Assembly: GCF_001013905.1 (NCBI RefSeq)
Contig: NZ_LN831790.1
Coordinates: 6,586,001 to 6,650,000 of the forward strand
Source of the DNA: Streptomyces leeuwenhoekii
Lineage (GTDB): Bacteria; Actinomycetota; Actinomycetes; Streptomycetales; Streptomycetaceae
Reading direction: 5' to 3'
Length of the DNA stretch: 64,000 nucleotides
Of this stretch, positions 1 to 10,124 are shown one piece after another (position 1 is the stretch's first letter; each line of letters opens with the position of its first letter). Both the position numbers and the translations under genes were made by a program. The notes under the pieces were generated by a model. It worked only from the letters and a program-made list of their open reading frames with translations, was not told the DNA's origin and searched no databases.

Positions 1-657
<657 letters not shown>

Positions 658-661
<4 letters not shown>

Positions 662-1506
662 CCGGCACGACCGAGCCCTTCGGCGCGCGGCTGCGCCGCG
701 CCATGGACGAGCGCGGCCCGCTGTGCGTGGGCATCGACCCGCACGCCTCCCTGCTGGCCGAGTGGGGCCTGAGCGACGACGTGGCGGGCCTGGAGCGGTT
801 CAGCCGCACGGTCGTCGAGGCGGTGGCCGGCCGCGTCGCCGTCCTCAAGCCGCAGAGCGCCTTCTTCGAGCGCTTCGGCTCGCGCGGCGTCGCAATCCTG
901 GAGACCTCGGTGCGCGAGGCCCGCGAGGCCGGCGCGCTGGTCGTCATGGACGCCAAGCGCGGCGACATCGGCTCGACCATGGCCGCCTACGCCGAGTCCT
1001 TCCTGCACCGGGACGCCCCGCTGTTCTCGGACGCGCTGACGGTCTCGCCCTACCTCGGCTACGGCTCGCTGAAGCCGGCCGTCGAGCTGGCGCGGCGAAA
1101 CGGCGCGGGCCTGTTCGTGCTGGCGCTGACCTCGAACCCGGAGGGCGGCGAGGTCCAGCACGCCGTGCGGGCCGACGGGCGCAACGTCGGGGCGACCATG
1201 CTGGCCCACCTGGCGGCCGAGAACGCGGGGGAGGAGCCGCTCGGCTCCTTCGGCGCGGTGGTCGGCGCCACGCTCGGCGACCTGTCGTCGTACGACCTGG
1301 CCGTCAACGGCCCGCTGCTCGCGCCCGGCATCGGCGCCCAGGGGGCGACCCCGGCCGATCTTCCCCGGGTCTTCGGCGGCGCCGTCGGCAACGTGGTGCC
1401 GAACGTCAGCCGGGGTGTTCTTCGTCACGGTCCCGACGTCACGGCGCTGCGCGCGGCGGCGGACCGGTTCGCGGAGGAGATCCGGGCCGCCGTCGCCTCC
1501 GCCTGA
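658..1506 (+). CDS. pyrF: Orotidine 5'-phosphate decarboxylase
   Basis: Converts OMP to UMP, the last step of de novo pyrimidine synthesis, in the cytoplasm. The protein is 282 residues, the size of the longer 'type 2' PyrF found in actinobacteria and mycobacteria. The catalytic Lys/Asp signature [14 protein letters not shown] is present near residue 95-108, and the N-terminal LCVGIDPH motif is intact. The ATG overlaps the pyrD stop by 4 nt, so the two form one operon. A hairpin follows the stop codon, so this is probably the operon end. Confidence 0.97.
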
Positions 1507-1510
1507 CCCC

Positions 1511-1548
1511 GTCCGAGGTCACCGCGCAGGCGGCGGCGGTCCTCGGAC
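1511..1548 (+). terminator. Hairpin after pyrF
   Basis: The arms GTCCGAGG and CCTCGGAC pair perfectly, and an inner ACCGC/GCGGT continues the stem after a two-base bulge. It lies immediately after the pyrF stop. It is a likely factor-independent terminator for pyrDF, with no clear T-run, as is usual in Streptomyces. Confidence 0.6.
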
Positions 1549-1827
1549 GAGTGGACTCGGGACGGACTTGAGTCTGGATCCATTCTCAAATCCGAGGGAA
1601 TATGTCCTAAATGTCCGTCCTGACGGAGGCTGACCAGGACTTTTCCGCTGTTCTCGCTGACTCTGGCGGACTTGCCCGCTAGTCTCCGACGAGTGGGGCC
1701 ACCTCCCACGCCCTCGAGGCAGTGGGGGAGAACGGGCAAGCGTGTTGCTCGTGGCTCCCCAGGTGTGGGGCGACTAGGTTCCTCACCGGTCCGTATCCGA
1801 CAGTTCGACATCCGAGGTGACGTAGGC
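1549..1827 (+). promoter_or_regulatory. Intergenic promoter region upstream of the sIHF gene
   Basis: No convincing gene is seen between pyrF and the sIHF start. The stretch is less GC-rich than its surroundings around 1575-1625, where short repeats of ATGTCC occur. The best promoter element is a -10-like TAGGTT at 1775-1780 with TGGCTC 17 nt upstream (1752-1757). This would give a 5' leader of about 40 nt. A second -10-like TAGTCT lies at 1679-1684. Which one is used cannot be told from sequence. Confidence 0.45.
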
Positions 1828-2151
1828 GTGGCTCTTCCGCCCCTTACCCCTGAACAGCGCGCAGCCGCGCTCGAAAAGGCCGCCGCGGCTCGCCGGGAGC
1901 GGGCCGAGGTCAAGAATCGACTCAAGCACTCCGGCGCCTCCCTGCACGAGGTCATCAAGCAGGGCCAGGAGAACGAGGTCATCGGCAAGATGAAGGTCTC
2001 CGCCCTCCTGGAGTCCCTGCCGGGCGTGGGCAAGGTCCGCGCCAAGCAGATCATGGAGCGACTCGGCATCTCCGAGAGCCGCCGTGTGCGTGGTCTCGGC
2101 TCCAACCAGATCGCTTCTCTCGAGCGTGAGTTCGGCAGCACCGGCAACTGA
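1828..2151 (+). CDS. mihF: Integration host factor, actinobacterial type (sIHF/mIHF)
   Basis: A small nucleoid-associated DNA-binding protein of 107 residues. In Streptomyces the family binds and compacts DNA and affects sporulation and antibiotic production. The start is the GTG at 1828, giving an N-terminus beginning ALPPLTPEQRAAALEKA and the usual family length; an earlier in-frame start would add an atypical 52-residue extension. A basic N-terminal helix is followed by the helix-two-turn-helix segment LLESLPGVGKVRAKQIMERL, which contacts DNA. It is followed after 37 nt by gmk, an order conserved in actinobacteria. Confidence 0.95.
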   Translation: MALPPLTPEQRAAALEKAAAARRERAEVKNRLKHSGASLHEVIKQGQENEVIGKMKVSALLESLPGVGKVRAKQIMERLGISESRRVRGLGSNQIASLEREFGSTGN

Positions 2152-2188
2152 GTGAGGACCACTCCGGGATAGCTGGAATAATCGCTGC

Positions 2189-2746
2189 ATGAGTGAACGT
2201 CCGCGGCTGACCGTGCTCTCCGGCCCCTCCGGGGTCGGCAAGAGCACGGTCGTCGCCCATATGCGCAAGGAACACCCCGAGGTCTGGCTCTCGGTGTCGG
2301 CGACGACCCGCAAGCCGCGCCCGGGTGAGCAGCACGGGGTCCACTACTTCTTCGTCACCGACGAGGAGATGGACAAGCTGATCGCCAACGGTGAACTGCT
2401 GGAGTGGGCCGAATTCGCCGGCAACCGCTACGGCACGCCGCGCGCGGCCGTCCAGGAGCACCTGGAGGCCGGTGTTCCGGTCCTCCTGGAGATCGACCTG
2501 CAGGGCGCCCGCCAGGTGCGCGCGTCCATGGCCGAGGCCCAGCTCGTGTTCCTGGCCCCTCCCTCCTGGGAGGAGCTGGTGCGCAGGCTCACCGGCCGGG
2601 GCACCGAGGCGCCCGAGGTGATCGAGCGCCGTCTGCGGGCGGCCAAGGTGGAGCTGGCCGCCGAGCCGGAGTTCGACGCGACCCTGGTCAACACCTCCGT
2701 CGAGGACGTGGCGAGCGAGCTGCTAGCCTTGATGGACGTTGTGTGA
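2189..2746 (+). CDS. gmk: Guanylate kinase
   Basis: Phosphorylates GMP to GDP with ATP in the cytoplasm. The P-loop GPSGVGKST is at about residues 11-19. The GMP-binding segment is [21 protein letters not shown], and the lid/LID-side segment is [11 protein letters not shown]. At 185 residues it is slightly shorter than E. coli Gmk because the N-terminus is compact. It lies between the sIHF gene and rpoZ with short gaps and is probably cotranscribed with both. The ATG at 2189 is the first start that preserves the family N-terminus. Confidence 0.97.
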   Translation: MSERPRLTVLSGPSGVGKSTVVAHMRKEHPEVWLSVSATTRKPRPGEQHGVHYFFVTDEEMDKLIANGELLEWAEFAGNRYGTPRAAVQEHLEAGVPVLLEIDLQGARQVRASMAEAQLVFLAPPSWEELVRRLTGRGTEAPEVIERRLRAAKVELAAEPEFDATLVNTSVEDVASELLALMDVV

Positions 2747-2797
2747 TCGTGACGGATCACGCTGACTGATTCTTTCCCATCCATCGGAAGGTAGAGC

Positions 2798-3070
2798 GTG
2801 TCCTCTTCCATCTCCGCGCCCGAGGGCATCATCAACCCGCCGATCGACGAGCTCCTCGAGGCCACGGACTCGAAGTACAGCCTCGTGATCTACGCGGCCA
2901 AGCGTGCCCGCCAGATCAACGCGTACTACTCGCAGCTCGGCGAGGGTCTCCTCGAGTACGTCGGTCCTCTCGTCGACACCCACGTCCACGAGAAGCCGCT
3001 CTCGATCGCCCTGCGCGAGATCAACGCGGGACTGCTGACCTCCGAGGCCGTCGAGGGTCCCGGTCAGTAG
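2798..3070 (+). CDS. rpoZ: RNA polymerase omega subunit
   Basis: A 90-residue subunit that helps assemble beta-prime into RNA polymerase. The GTG at 2798 is preceded by GGAAGG at 2786-2791. The core of the omega fold is seen in [20 protein letters not shown] followed by [17 protein letters not shown], the form typical of actinobacteria. It lies 51 nt after gmk, and a strong hairpin follows, so the sIHF-gmk-rpoZ unit probably ends here. Confidence 0.97.
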   Translation: MSSSISAPEGIINPPIDELLEATDSKYSLVIYAAKRARQINAYYSQLGEGLLEYVGPLVDTHVHEKPLSIALREINAGLLTSEAVEGPGQ

Positions 3071-3095
3071 TATCTTCAGCCTGTAGCTGACTTTT

Positions 3096-3130
3096 CCACA
3101 GGCCCGGCAGCGCCCCTGCCGGGCCTGTGG
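3096..3130 (+). terminator. Strong hairpin after rpoZ
   Basis: CCACAGGCCCGGCAG (3096-3110) and CTGCCGGGCCTGTGG (3116-3130) form a perfect 15-bp stem with a 5-nt loop. A short T-run precedes the left arm. It separates rpoZ from coaBC. A GTG inside the hairpin at 3127 opens the coaBC frame but is not the real start. Confidence 0.85.
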
Positions 3131-3180
3131 TGTGTCATGGGGATGTACGAGTCCGAGGTTCGGGGAGAGCGGGGAAGACG

Positions 3181-4383
3181 GTGGACAAGCCCAAGGTGGT
3201 CCTGGGGGTCAGCGGTGGCATCGCCGCGTACAAGGCGTGTGAGCTGCTGCGCCGGCTGACGGAGTCGGGACACGACGTCCGTGTCGTCCCCACCGCCTCG
3301 GCGCTGCACTTCGTCGGCGCGGCCACCTGGTCGGCCCTGTCCGGCCACCCCGTCTCGACCGAGGTGTGGGACGACGTCCACGAGGTGCCGCACGTGCGGA
3401 TCGGGCAGCACGCCGATCTGGTCGTCGTCGCCCCGGCCACCGCGGACCTGCTCGCCAAGGCGGCCCACGGCCTGGCCGACGACCTCCTGACCAACACCCT
3501 GCTCACCGCCCGCTGCCCGGTCGTCTTCGCGCCCGCCATGCACACCGAGATGTGGGAGCACCCGGCCACCCAGGAGAACGTGGCGACGCTGCGCCGCCGC
3601 GGCGCGGTGGTCGTCGAGCCCGCCGTCGGCCGCCTCACCGGCGTCGACACCGGCAAGGGACGCTTCCCGGACCCGGTGGAGATCTTCGAGCTCTGCCGCC
3701 GGGTGCTGGCCCGGGGGGTGACCGAGCCCGATCTCGCCGGCCGCCACGTCGTCGTCAGCGCGGGCGGCACCCGCGAGCCCCTGGACCCGGTCCGCTTCCT
3801 CGGCAACCGCTCCTCGGGCAAGCAGGGCTACGCCCTCGCCCGCACGGCCGCCGCGCGCGGCGCCCGCGTCACGCTGATCGCGGCGAACACCGCCCTGCCG
3901 GACCCGGCCGGCGTCGACGTCGTCCGGGTGGGCACGGCCGTGGAGCTGCGCGAGGCGGTGCTGCGCGCGGCGGCCGGCGCCGACGCGGTGGTCATGGCCG
4001 CGGCGGTCGCCGACTTCCGCCCGGCGGTGTACGCGGCCGGGAAGATCAAGAAGAAGGACGACCAGGACCCCGAGCCCATCGCCCTGGTGCGCAATCCCGA
4101 CATCCTCGCGGAGGTCGCGGCCGGCCGGGCCCGCCCCGGCCAGGTGGTCGTCGGCTTCGCCGCCGAGACGGACGACGTGCTGGCCAACGGCCGGGCGAAG
4201 CTGAAGCGGAAGGGGTGCGACCTGCTCGTGGTCAACGAGGTGGGGGAGCGCAAGACCTTCGGCGCCGAGGAGAACGAGGCCGTGGTGCTCGGCGCCGACG
4301 GCAGCGAGACCCCCGTCCCGCACGGACCGAAGGAAGCGCTGGCCGAGACGGTGTGGGACCTGGTGGCGGACCGGCTCCGCTGA
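3181..4383 (+). CDS. coaBC: Bifunctional phosphopantothenoylcysteine decarboxylase / phosphopantothenate-cysteine ligase
   Basis: Carries out two successive steps of coenzyme A synthesis. The start is the GTG at 3181, which gives DKPKVVLGVSGGIAAYKACE at the N-terminus and 400 residues in total; the upstream in-frame GTG at 3127 lies inside a terminator. The N-terminal FMN-dependent CoaC half carries APAMHTEMW, with the PxMNxxMW-type motif. The C-terminal CoaB half begins near residue 190 with VVVSAGGTREPLDPVRFLGNRSSGKQG. The CoaB lysine-containing segment AAGKIKKKDD is also present. A hairpin overlaps the stop. Confidence 0.95.
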   Translation: MDKPKVVLGVSGGIAAYKACELLRRLTESGHDVRVVPTASALHFVGAATWSALSGHPVSTEVWDDVHEVPHVRIGQHADLVVVAPATADLLAKAAHGLADDLLTNTLLTARCPVVFAPAMHTEMWEHPATQENVATLRRRGAVVVEPAVGRLTGVDTGKGRFPDPVEIFELCRRVLARGVTEPDLAGRHVVVSAGGTREPLDPVRFLGNRSSGKQGYALARTAAARGARVTLIAANTALPDPAGVDVVRVGTAVELREAVLRAAAGADAVVMAAAVADFRPAVYAAGKIKKKDDQDPEPIALVRNPDILAEVAAGRARPGQVVVGFAAETDDVLANGRAKLKRKGCDLLVVNEVGERKTFGAEENEAVVLGADGSETPVPHGPKEALAETVWDLVADRLR

Positions 4384-4405
4384 GCCCGCGCCGTCCGCGG
4401 GCTCA
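4381..4405 (+). terminator. Hairpin overlapping the coaBC stop
   Basis: TGAGCCCGCG (4381-4390) pairs perfectly with CGCGGGCTCA (4396-4405) around a 5-nt loop. The left arm contains the coaBC stop codon, so termination would follow directly on the end of translation. metK starts 215 nt further on and has its own leader. Confidence 0.7.
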
Positions 4406-4620
4406 CCCGAGCGCCGCGCATCCGGGCGTGGCGCCCCTGGCCAAGGGCGCTCGGCTTGGGCAGAATGCCCGTGCCGCAGGTCACAGCGCGCCCGAGAGGC
4501 GAGACAGGTGGGCCCACGGCCGAGTGCGACCGATAAACTGTTCAAGGACGTCGCCGGGTGCAGCTCCCCGCTTCGTCCGCCCGTGATCAGCCAGCAGCCG
4601 CTGCAACCCCAGGGAGCGTT

Positions 4621-5829
4621 GTGTCCCGTCGCCTGTTCACCTCGGAGTCCGTGACCGAAGGTCACCCCGACAAGATCGCTGACCAGATCAGCGACACCAT
4701 TCTCGACGCGCTTCTGCGCGAGGACCCGGCCTCCCGGGTCGCCGTCGAAACCCTGATCACCACCGGCCTGGTGCACGTGGCCGGCGAGGTCACGACCAAG
4801 GCGTACGCGGACATCCCGACGCTGGTCCGCGGCAAGATCCTGGAGATCGGCTACGACTCCAGCAAGAAGGGCTTCGACGGCGCCTCCTGTGGCGTCTCGG
4901 TCTCGATCGGCGCGCAGTCGCCGGACATCGCGCAGGGCGTCGACGCGGCCTACGAGGCCCGTGTCGAGGGCGACGACGACGAGCTGGACAAGCAGGGCGC
5001 CGGTGACCAGGGCCTGATGTTCGGCTACGCCACGGACGAGACGCCGACGCTGATGCCGCTGCCGGTCTTCCTCGCCCACCGCCTGTCCAAGCGCCTGTCC
5101 GACGTGCGCAAGAACGGCACGATCCCCTACCTGCGTCCCGACGGCAAGACCCAGGTCACCATCGAGTACGACGGCGACAAGGCCGTCCGCCTCGACACGG
5201 TCGTGGTCTCCTCCCAGCACGCGAGCGACATCGACCTCGACTCGCTCCTCGCGCCCGACATCCGCGAGTTCGTCGTGGAGCCGGAGCTGAAGGCGCTGCT
5301 GGACGACGGCATCAAGCTGGACACGGAGAACTACCGCCTCCTGGTCAACCCCACCGGCCGCTTCGAGATCGGCGGCCCGATGGGCGACGCCGGCCTGACC
5401 GGCCGCAAGATCATCATCGACACCTACGGCGGCATGGCCCGCCACGGCGGCGGCGCCTTCTCCGGCAAGGACCCGTCCAAGGTGGACCGCTCCGCCGCCT
5501 ACGCCATGCGCTGGGTCGCGAAGAACGTGGTCGCCGCCGGTCTGGCCTCCCGCTGCGAGGTCCAGGTGGCGTACGCCATCGGCAAGGCCGAGCCGGTCGG
5601 CCTCTTCGTGGAGACCTTCGGCACCGCCCAGATCGATCCGGAGAAGATCGAGAAGGCGATCGACGAGGTCTTCGACCTGCGTCCGGCCGCCATCATCCGC
5701 GACCTGGACCTGCTCCGCCCGATCTACGCCCAGACCGCGGCGTACGGCCACTTCGGCCGGGAGCTGCCCGACTTCACCTGGGAGCGCACCGACCGCGTGG
5801 ACGCGCTGCGCGAGGCCGCGGGGCTGTAG
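4621..5829 (+). CDS. metK: S-adenosylmethionine synthetase
   Basis: Makes SAM from methionine and ATP in the cytoplasm; in Streptomyces SAM level also influences differentiation and antibiotic output. The GTG at 4621 is chosen because an AGGGAG sits at 4612-4617 and the family N-terminus [20 protein letters not shown] follows; 402 residues. Signature segments [12 protein letters not shown] and [19 protein letters not shown] are intact. The 215-nt leader has a -10-like TAAACT at 4534-4539, but I do not see a SAM riboswitch in it. A hairpin follows the gene. Confidence 0.97.
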   Translation: MSRRLFTSESVTEGHPDKIADQISDTILDALLREDPASRVAVETLITTGLVHVAGEVTTKAYADIPTLVRGKILEIGYDSSKKGFDGASCGVSVSIGAQSPDIAQGVDAAYEARVEGDDDELDKQGAGDQGLMFGYATDETPTLMPLPVFLAHRLSKRLSDVRKNGTIPYLRPDGKTQVTIEYDGDKAVRLDTVVVSSQHASDIDLDSLLAPDIREFVVEPELKALLDDGIKLDTENYRLLVNPTGRFEIGGPMGDAGLTGRKIIIDTYGGMARHGGGAFSGKDPSKVDRSAAYAMRWVAKNVVAAGLASRCEVQVAYAIGKAEPVGLFVETFGTAQIDPEKIEKAIDEVFDLRPAAIIRDLDLLRPIYAQTAAYGHFGRELPDFTWERTDRVDALREAAGL

Positions 5830-5871
5830 ACCGCGAGGCGCCGTGAGAGGCACGGCGTCGGACGGCGTCGG

Positions 5872-5910
5872 CCGAGGCCCGGTGTCCCCCGCGGGGGCGC
5901 CGGGCCTCGG
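5872..5910 (+). terminator. Hairpin after metK
   Basis: CCGAGGCCCGG (5872-5882) pairs with CCGGGCCTCGG (5900-5910), an 11-bp stem. The loop contains a second small hairpin, CCCCC-GC-GGGGG. Likely terminator of metK. Confidence 0.75.
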
Positions 5911-5999
5911 TGTGTCCGGCCCGAGGCACGCAGGGTGAGCCTCCCAAGGGGGCGCGGGCCCGCCTCCGGTTGTCGGTGGGCTTTGGTAAGAATGCAAGC

Positions 6000-8150
6000 G
6001 TGAGCAGCGAGAACGGACAGGCGGAAGGCGGGGCCGAGGGCGCGCCGCCCGAGCAGCTCGCGCTCATCCGGGAGAGCGTGCGCCGGGCGAACGCACCACG
6101 GGCCAAGCCGCGCACCTGGCGGGGGGCGGCGCTCGCCAAGGAGCTGCCCGTCGCCCGGGTCCTGGTCGACAAGGGCGTGCTCCATCTCGACCGGTACTTC
6201 GACTACGCGGTCCCCGAGGAGCTGGACGCCGAGGCACAGCCCGGGGTGCGGGTGCGGGTGCGGTTCGGGGCCGGGCGGCACCGGGTCCGCGAAGGGCGCC
6301 GCGAGGGCGGCGGCCTGATCGACGGGTACCTCGTCGAGCGCCGCGCCGAGTCCGACTACTCCGGCCCGCTGGCCGCGCTCGCCCAGGTCGTGTCGCCGGA
6401 GCGGGTGCTCGACGAGGAGCTGCTGGGGCTCGCGAGGGCCGTCGCCGACCGGTACGCGGGCAGTCTCGCCGACGTGTTGCAGCTCGCCGTGCCGCCGCGC
6501 AACGCCCGGGCCGAGCGGCGGCCCTCACCGGCGCCGCTCCCGCCGCCCGCGCCGCCCGAGCCGGGGTCCTGGAGCCGGTACGAGCGGGGCGCCGCGTTTC
6601 TGGAGTCCCTGGCGGCCGGCGGCGCGCCGCGCGCCGTGTGGAACGCGCTGCCCGGCCCCCGGTGGAGCGAGGAACTGGCGCGGGCCGTGGCGGCCACGCT
6701 CGCCTCCGGACGCGGCGCGCTGGTCGTGCTGCCGGACGGGCGGGCGGTGGCTCGGGTGGACGCCGCACTGACCTCGCTGCTGGGGGAAGGGCGGCACGCG
6801 GTGCTGACCGCCGATGCCGGGCCCGAGAAGCGGTACGCGCAGTGGCTGGCGGTGCGACGGGGGTCCGTACGGGCCGTCGTGGGGACCCGCGCGGCCATGT
6901 TCGCCCCGGTGCGGGACCTGGGGCTGGTCGCCCTGTGGGACGACGGCGACGACAGCCACAGCGAACCGCACGCCCCGCAGCCTCACGCCCGTGAGGTCCT
7001 GCTGCTGCGGGCCGCCCACGACAAGTGCGGCTTCCTGCTGGGCGGCGTCGCGTGCACGGTCGAGGCCGCGCAGCTCGTGGAGACCGGCTGGGCCCGGCCG
7101 CTGGTCGCCGCCCGCGAGCAGGTCCGGGCCGCCGCCCCGCTGGTACGGACCGTGGGGGACGGGGACCTGGCCCGCGACGAGGCCGCCCGGGCCGCCCGGC
7201 TGCCGACCCTGGCCTGGCAGGCCGCCAGGGAGGGCCTGCGGCACGGGCCGGTGCTCGTCCAGGTGCCCCGGCGGGGCTATGTGCCGCGGATGGCGTGTGC
7301 GGCCTGCCGGGCGCCGGCCCGCTGCCGGCACTGCTCCGGGCCGCTGGAGGCGCAGGAGTCGCGCAGCGAGCTGCGCTGCGGGTGGTGCGGGCGCGAGGAG
7401 GGCGGCTGGCACTGCGCGGAGTGCGGGTCGTTCCGGTTGCGGGCGCAGGTCGTCGGGGCGCGGCGGACCGCCGAGGAACTGGGGCGGGCCTTTCCTGCCG
7501 TGCCGGTGCGGACCTCGGGGCGCGAGCACGTCCTCGACACGGTGCCGGGTACGCCCGCGCTGGTCGTGAGCACGCCGGGCGCCGAGCCCGTCGCCGAGGG
7601 CGGCTACGCGGCGGCGCTGCTGCTGGACGGCTGGGCCATGCTCTCGCGGCCCGATCTGCGGGCGGGGGAGGACGCGCTGCGCCGGTGGATGGCGAGTGCC
7701 GCCCTGGTCCGGCCGCAGTCGGAGGGCGGCACGGTCGTCGTGGTCGCCGAGCCGACCCTGCGGCCGGTTCAGGCGCTGGTGCGCTGGGACCCGGTCGGCC
7801 ATGCCGTACGGGAGCTGGCCGAGCGGGCGGAACTGGGCTTTCCGCCGGTGTCGCGGATGGCGGCCGTGTCGGGGAGCGGGGAGGCCGTGGCGGATTTCCT
7901 CCGTACGGTGGACCTGCCGCGCACGGCCGAGGTGCTGGGGCCGGTGCCGCTGCCCGTCACGGCCGCGGGGCGCCCGCGGCGGCCCGGTGCGCCGCCTCCG
8001 GGCGAGCACTGGGAGCGTGCGCTGATCCGGGTGCCGCCGGGCAGTGGCGCGGCGCTGGCCGGCGCGCTGAAGGCCGCCCAGGCGGCACGGATGGCGCGGG
8101 GGAACGGCGAGGCGGTGCGGGTGCGGATCGATCCGCCCGACATCGGGTGA
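6000..8150 (+). CDS. priA: Primosomal protein N' (PriA), actinobacterial form without helicase motifs
   Basis: A homologue of the replication-restart protein PriA, 716 residues, acting at stalled forks. The start is the GTG at 6000; a TAAGAAT seven bases upstream may be a -10 box of a leaderless transcript. The N-terminal 3'-end-binding domain (ARVLVDKGVLHLDRYFDYAVP) and the zinc-binding cysteine cluster near residues 435-480 (CAACRAPARCRHC ... CGWCGREEGGWHCAEC) are intact. The helicase P-loop is absent: where GxxGSGKT is expected the protein reads GPRWSEELARAV. The DEAH box is replaced by WDDGDD. Such loss is known for actinobacterial PriA, so the protein is probably structural and not a helicase. 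Confidence 0.93.
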   Translation: MSSENGQAEGGAEGAPPEQLALIRESVRRANAPRAKPRTWRGAALAKELPVARVLVDKGVLHLDRYFDYAVPEELDAEAQPGVRVRVRFGAGRHRVREGRREGGGLIDGYLVERRAESDYSGPLAALAQVVSPERVLDEELLGLARAVADRYAGSLADVLQLAVPPRNARAERRPSPAPLPPPAPPEPGSWSRYERGAAFLESLAAGGAPRAVWNALPGPRWSEELARAVAATLASGRGALVVLPDGRAVARVDAALTSLLGEGRHAVLTADAGPEKRYAQWLAVRRGSVRAVVGTRAAMFAPVRDLGLVALWDDGDDSHSEPHAPQPHAREVLLLRAAHDKCGFLLGGVACTVEAAQLVETGWARPLVAAREQVRAAAPLVRTVGDGDLARDEAARAARLPTLAWQAAREGLRHGPVLVQVPRRGYVPRMACAACRAPARCRHCSGPLEAQESRSELRCGWCGREEGGWHCAECGSFRLRAQVVGARRTAEELGRAFPAVPVRTSGREHVLDTVPGTPALVVSTPGAEPVAEGGYAAALLLDGWAMLSRPDLRAGEDALRRWMASAALVRPQSEGGTVVVVAEPTLRPVQALVRWDPVGHAVRELAERAELGFPPVSRMAAVSGSGEAVADFLRTVDLPRTAEVLGPVPLPVTAAGRPRRPGAPPPGEHWERALIRVPPGSGAALAGALKAAQAARMARGNGEAVRVRIDPPDIG

Positions 8151-8171
8151 GCAGCCCGTGGCCGTGCGCCG

Positions 8172-8195
8172 CCCTCCCGGTGCGCGCCGGGAGGG
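8172..8195. terminator. Bidirectional hairpin between priA and the HTH gene
   Basis: CCCTCCCGG (8172-8180) pairs with CCGGGAGGG (8187-8195) around a 6-nt loop. It lies between two convergent genes and may serve both. Confidence 0.65.
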
Positions 8196-8214
8196 ATGGG
8201 TGAGCGGGGGTGCG

Positions 8215-9113
<899 letters not shown>

Positions 9114-10046
9114 ATGAAGCTGGTCTTCGCCGGTACCCCCGAGGTCGCCGTTCCCGCCCTGGACGCCCTGCTCGCCTCCGGCCGGCACGAAGTGGCCGCC
9201 GTCGTCACGCGGCCCGACGCGCCGGCCGGGCGCGGGCGCAGGCTGGTCGCGTCCCCCGTGGCCGAGCGGGCCGAGGAGGCCGGGATCGAGGTGCTGAAGC
9301 CCGCCAAGCCCCGGGACCCCGGGTTCCTGGAGCGGCTGCGCGAGATCGCGCCCGACTGCTGTCCCGTCGTCGCCTACGGCGCCCTGCTGCCGAAGGCCGC
9401 CCTCGACATCCCCGCCCACGGCTGGGTCAACCTGCACTTCTCGCTGCTGCCCGCCTGGCGGGGGGCCGCGCCCGTGCAGCACGCCATCATGGCGGGGGAC
9501 GAGATCACCGGCGCGTCCACGTTCCTCATCGAGGAGGGGCTCGACTCCGGGCCCGTGTACGGCACCCTCACCGAGACCGTCCGGCCCACCGACACCAGCG
9601 GCGACCTGCTCACCCGCCTCGCCTTCGCCGGTGCCGGGCTGCTCGCCGCGACCATGGACGGCATCGAGGACGGCACCCTGAAGGCCGTACCGCAGCCGGC
9701 CGAGGGCGTCAGCCTCGCCCCCAAGGTCACCGTCGAGGACGCCCGCGTCGACTGGAACGCGCCCGCCCTGCGGGTCGACCGGGTCGTGCGCGGCTGCACC
9801 CCCGCGCCGGGCGCCTGGACCACCTTCCGCGGCGAGCGGCTCAAGCTGATCCAGCTCGCCCTCGCCCCGGACCGCACGGAACTCGCCCCGGGCCGGCTGG
9901 CGGCCGGCAAGAACGACGTGTACGTCGGCACCGGCTCCCACGCCGTGGAACTGCTGTGGGTGCAGGCCCAGGGCAAGAAGCCGATGAAGGCGGCGGACTG
10001 GGCGCGCGGGGTGCGGATCGCCGAGGGGGAGGCCCTCGGGCGGTGA
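9114..10046 (+). CDS. fmt: Methionyl-tRNA formyltransferase
   Basis: Formylates initiator Met-tRNA with 10-formyl-THF. The ATG at 9114 starts the family N-terminus [19 protein letters not shown] and gives 310 residues, the normal length. The catalytic loop is complete: [21 protein letters not shown], with the HxSLLP core and the downstream catalytic Asp in [13 protein letters not shown]. The C-terminal tRNA-binding domain follows. rsmB lies 78 nt downstream; the pair is a widespread operon. Confidence 0.97.
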   Translation: MKLVFAGTPEVAVPALDALLASGRHEVAAVVTRPDAPAGRGRRLVASPVAERAEEAGIEVLKPAKPRDPGFLERLREIAPDCCPVVAYGALLPKAALDIPAHGWVNLHFSLLPAWRGAAPVQHAIMAGDEITGASTFLIEEGLDSGPVYGTLTETVRPTDTSGDLLTRLAFAGAGLLAATMDGIEDGTLKAVPQPAEGVSLAPKVTVEDARVDWNAPALRVDRVVRGCTPAPGAWTTFRGERLKLIQLALAPDRTELAPGRLAAGKNDVYVGTGSHAVELLWVQAQGKKPMKAADWARGVRIAEGEALGR

Positions 10047-10124
10047 CCGGGGCCCGTCACCGCCCGGCCCCCGGCGACGTAGGCTGAAAAGCACCACGTC
10101 ACCCATCACCGGAGCACCTTTTTC

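Noticed and set aside
4406..4620. SAM riboswitch in the metK leader
   Set aside because: I looked for SAM-I, SAM-II and SAM-IV cores and could not match them; only a -10-like box is supportable.
3076..5997. 973-codon open frame on the minus strand
   Set aside because: It is antisense to coaBC and metK, whose protein motifs are unmistakable. Long antisense frames are expected in very GC-rich DNA.
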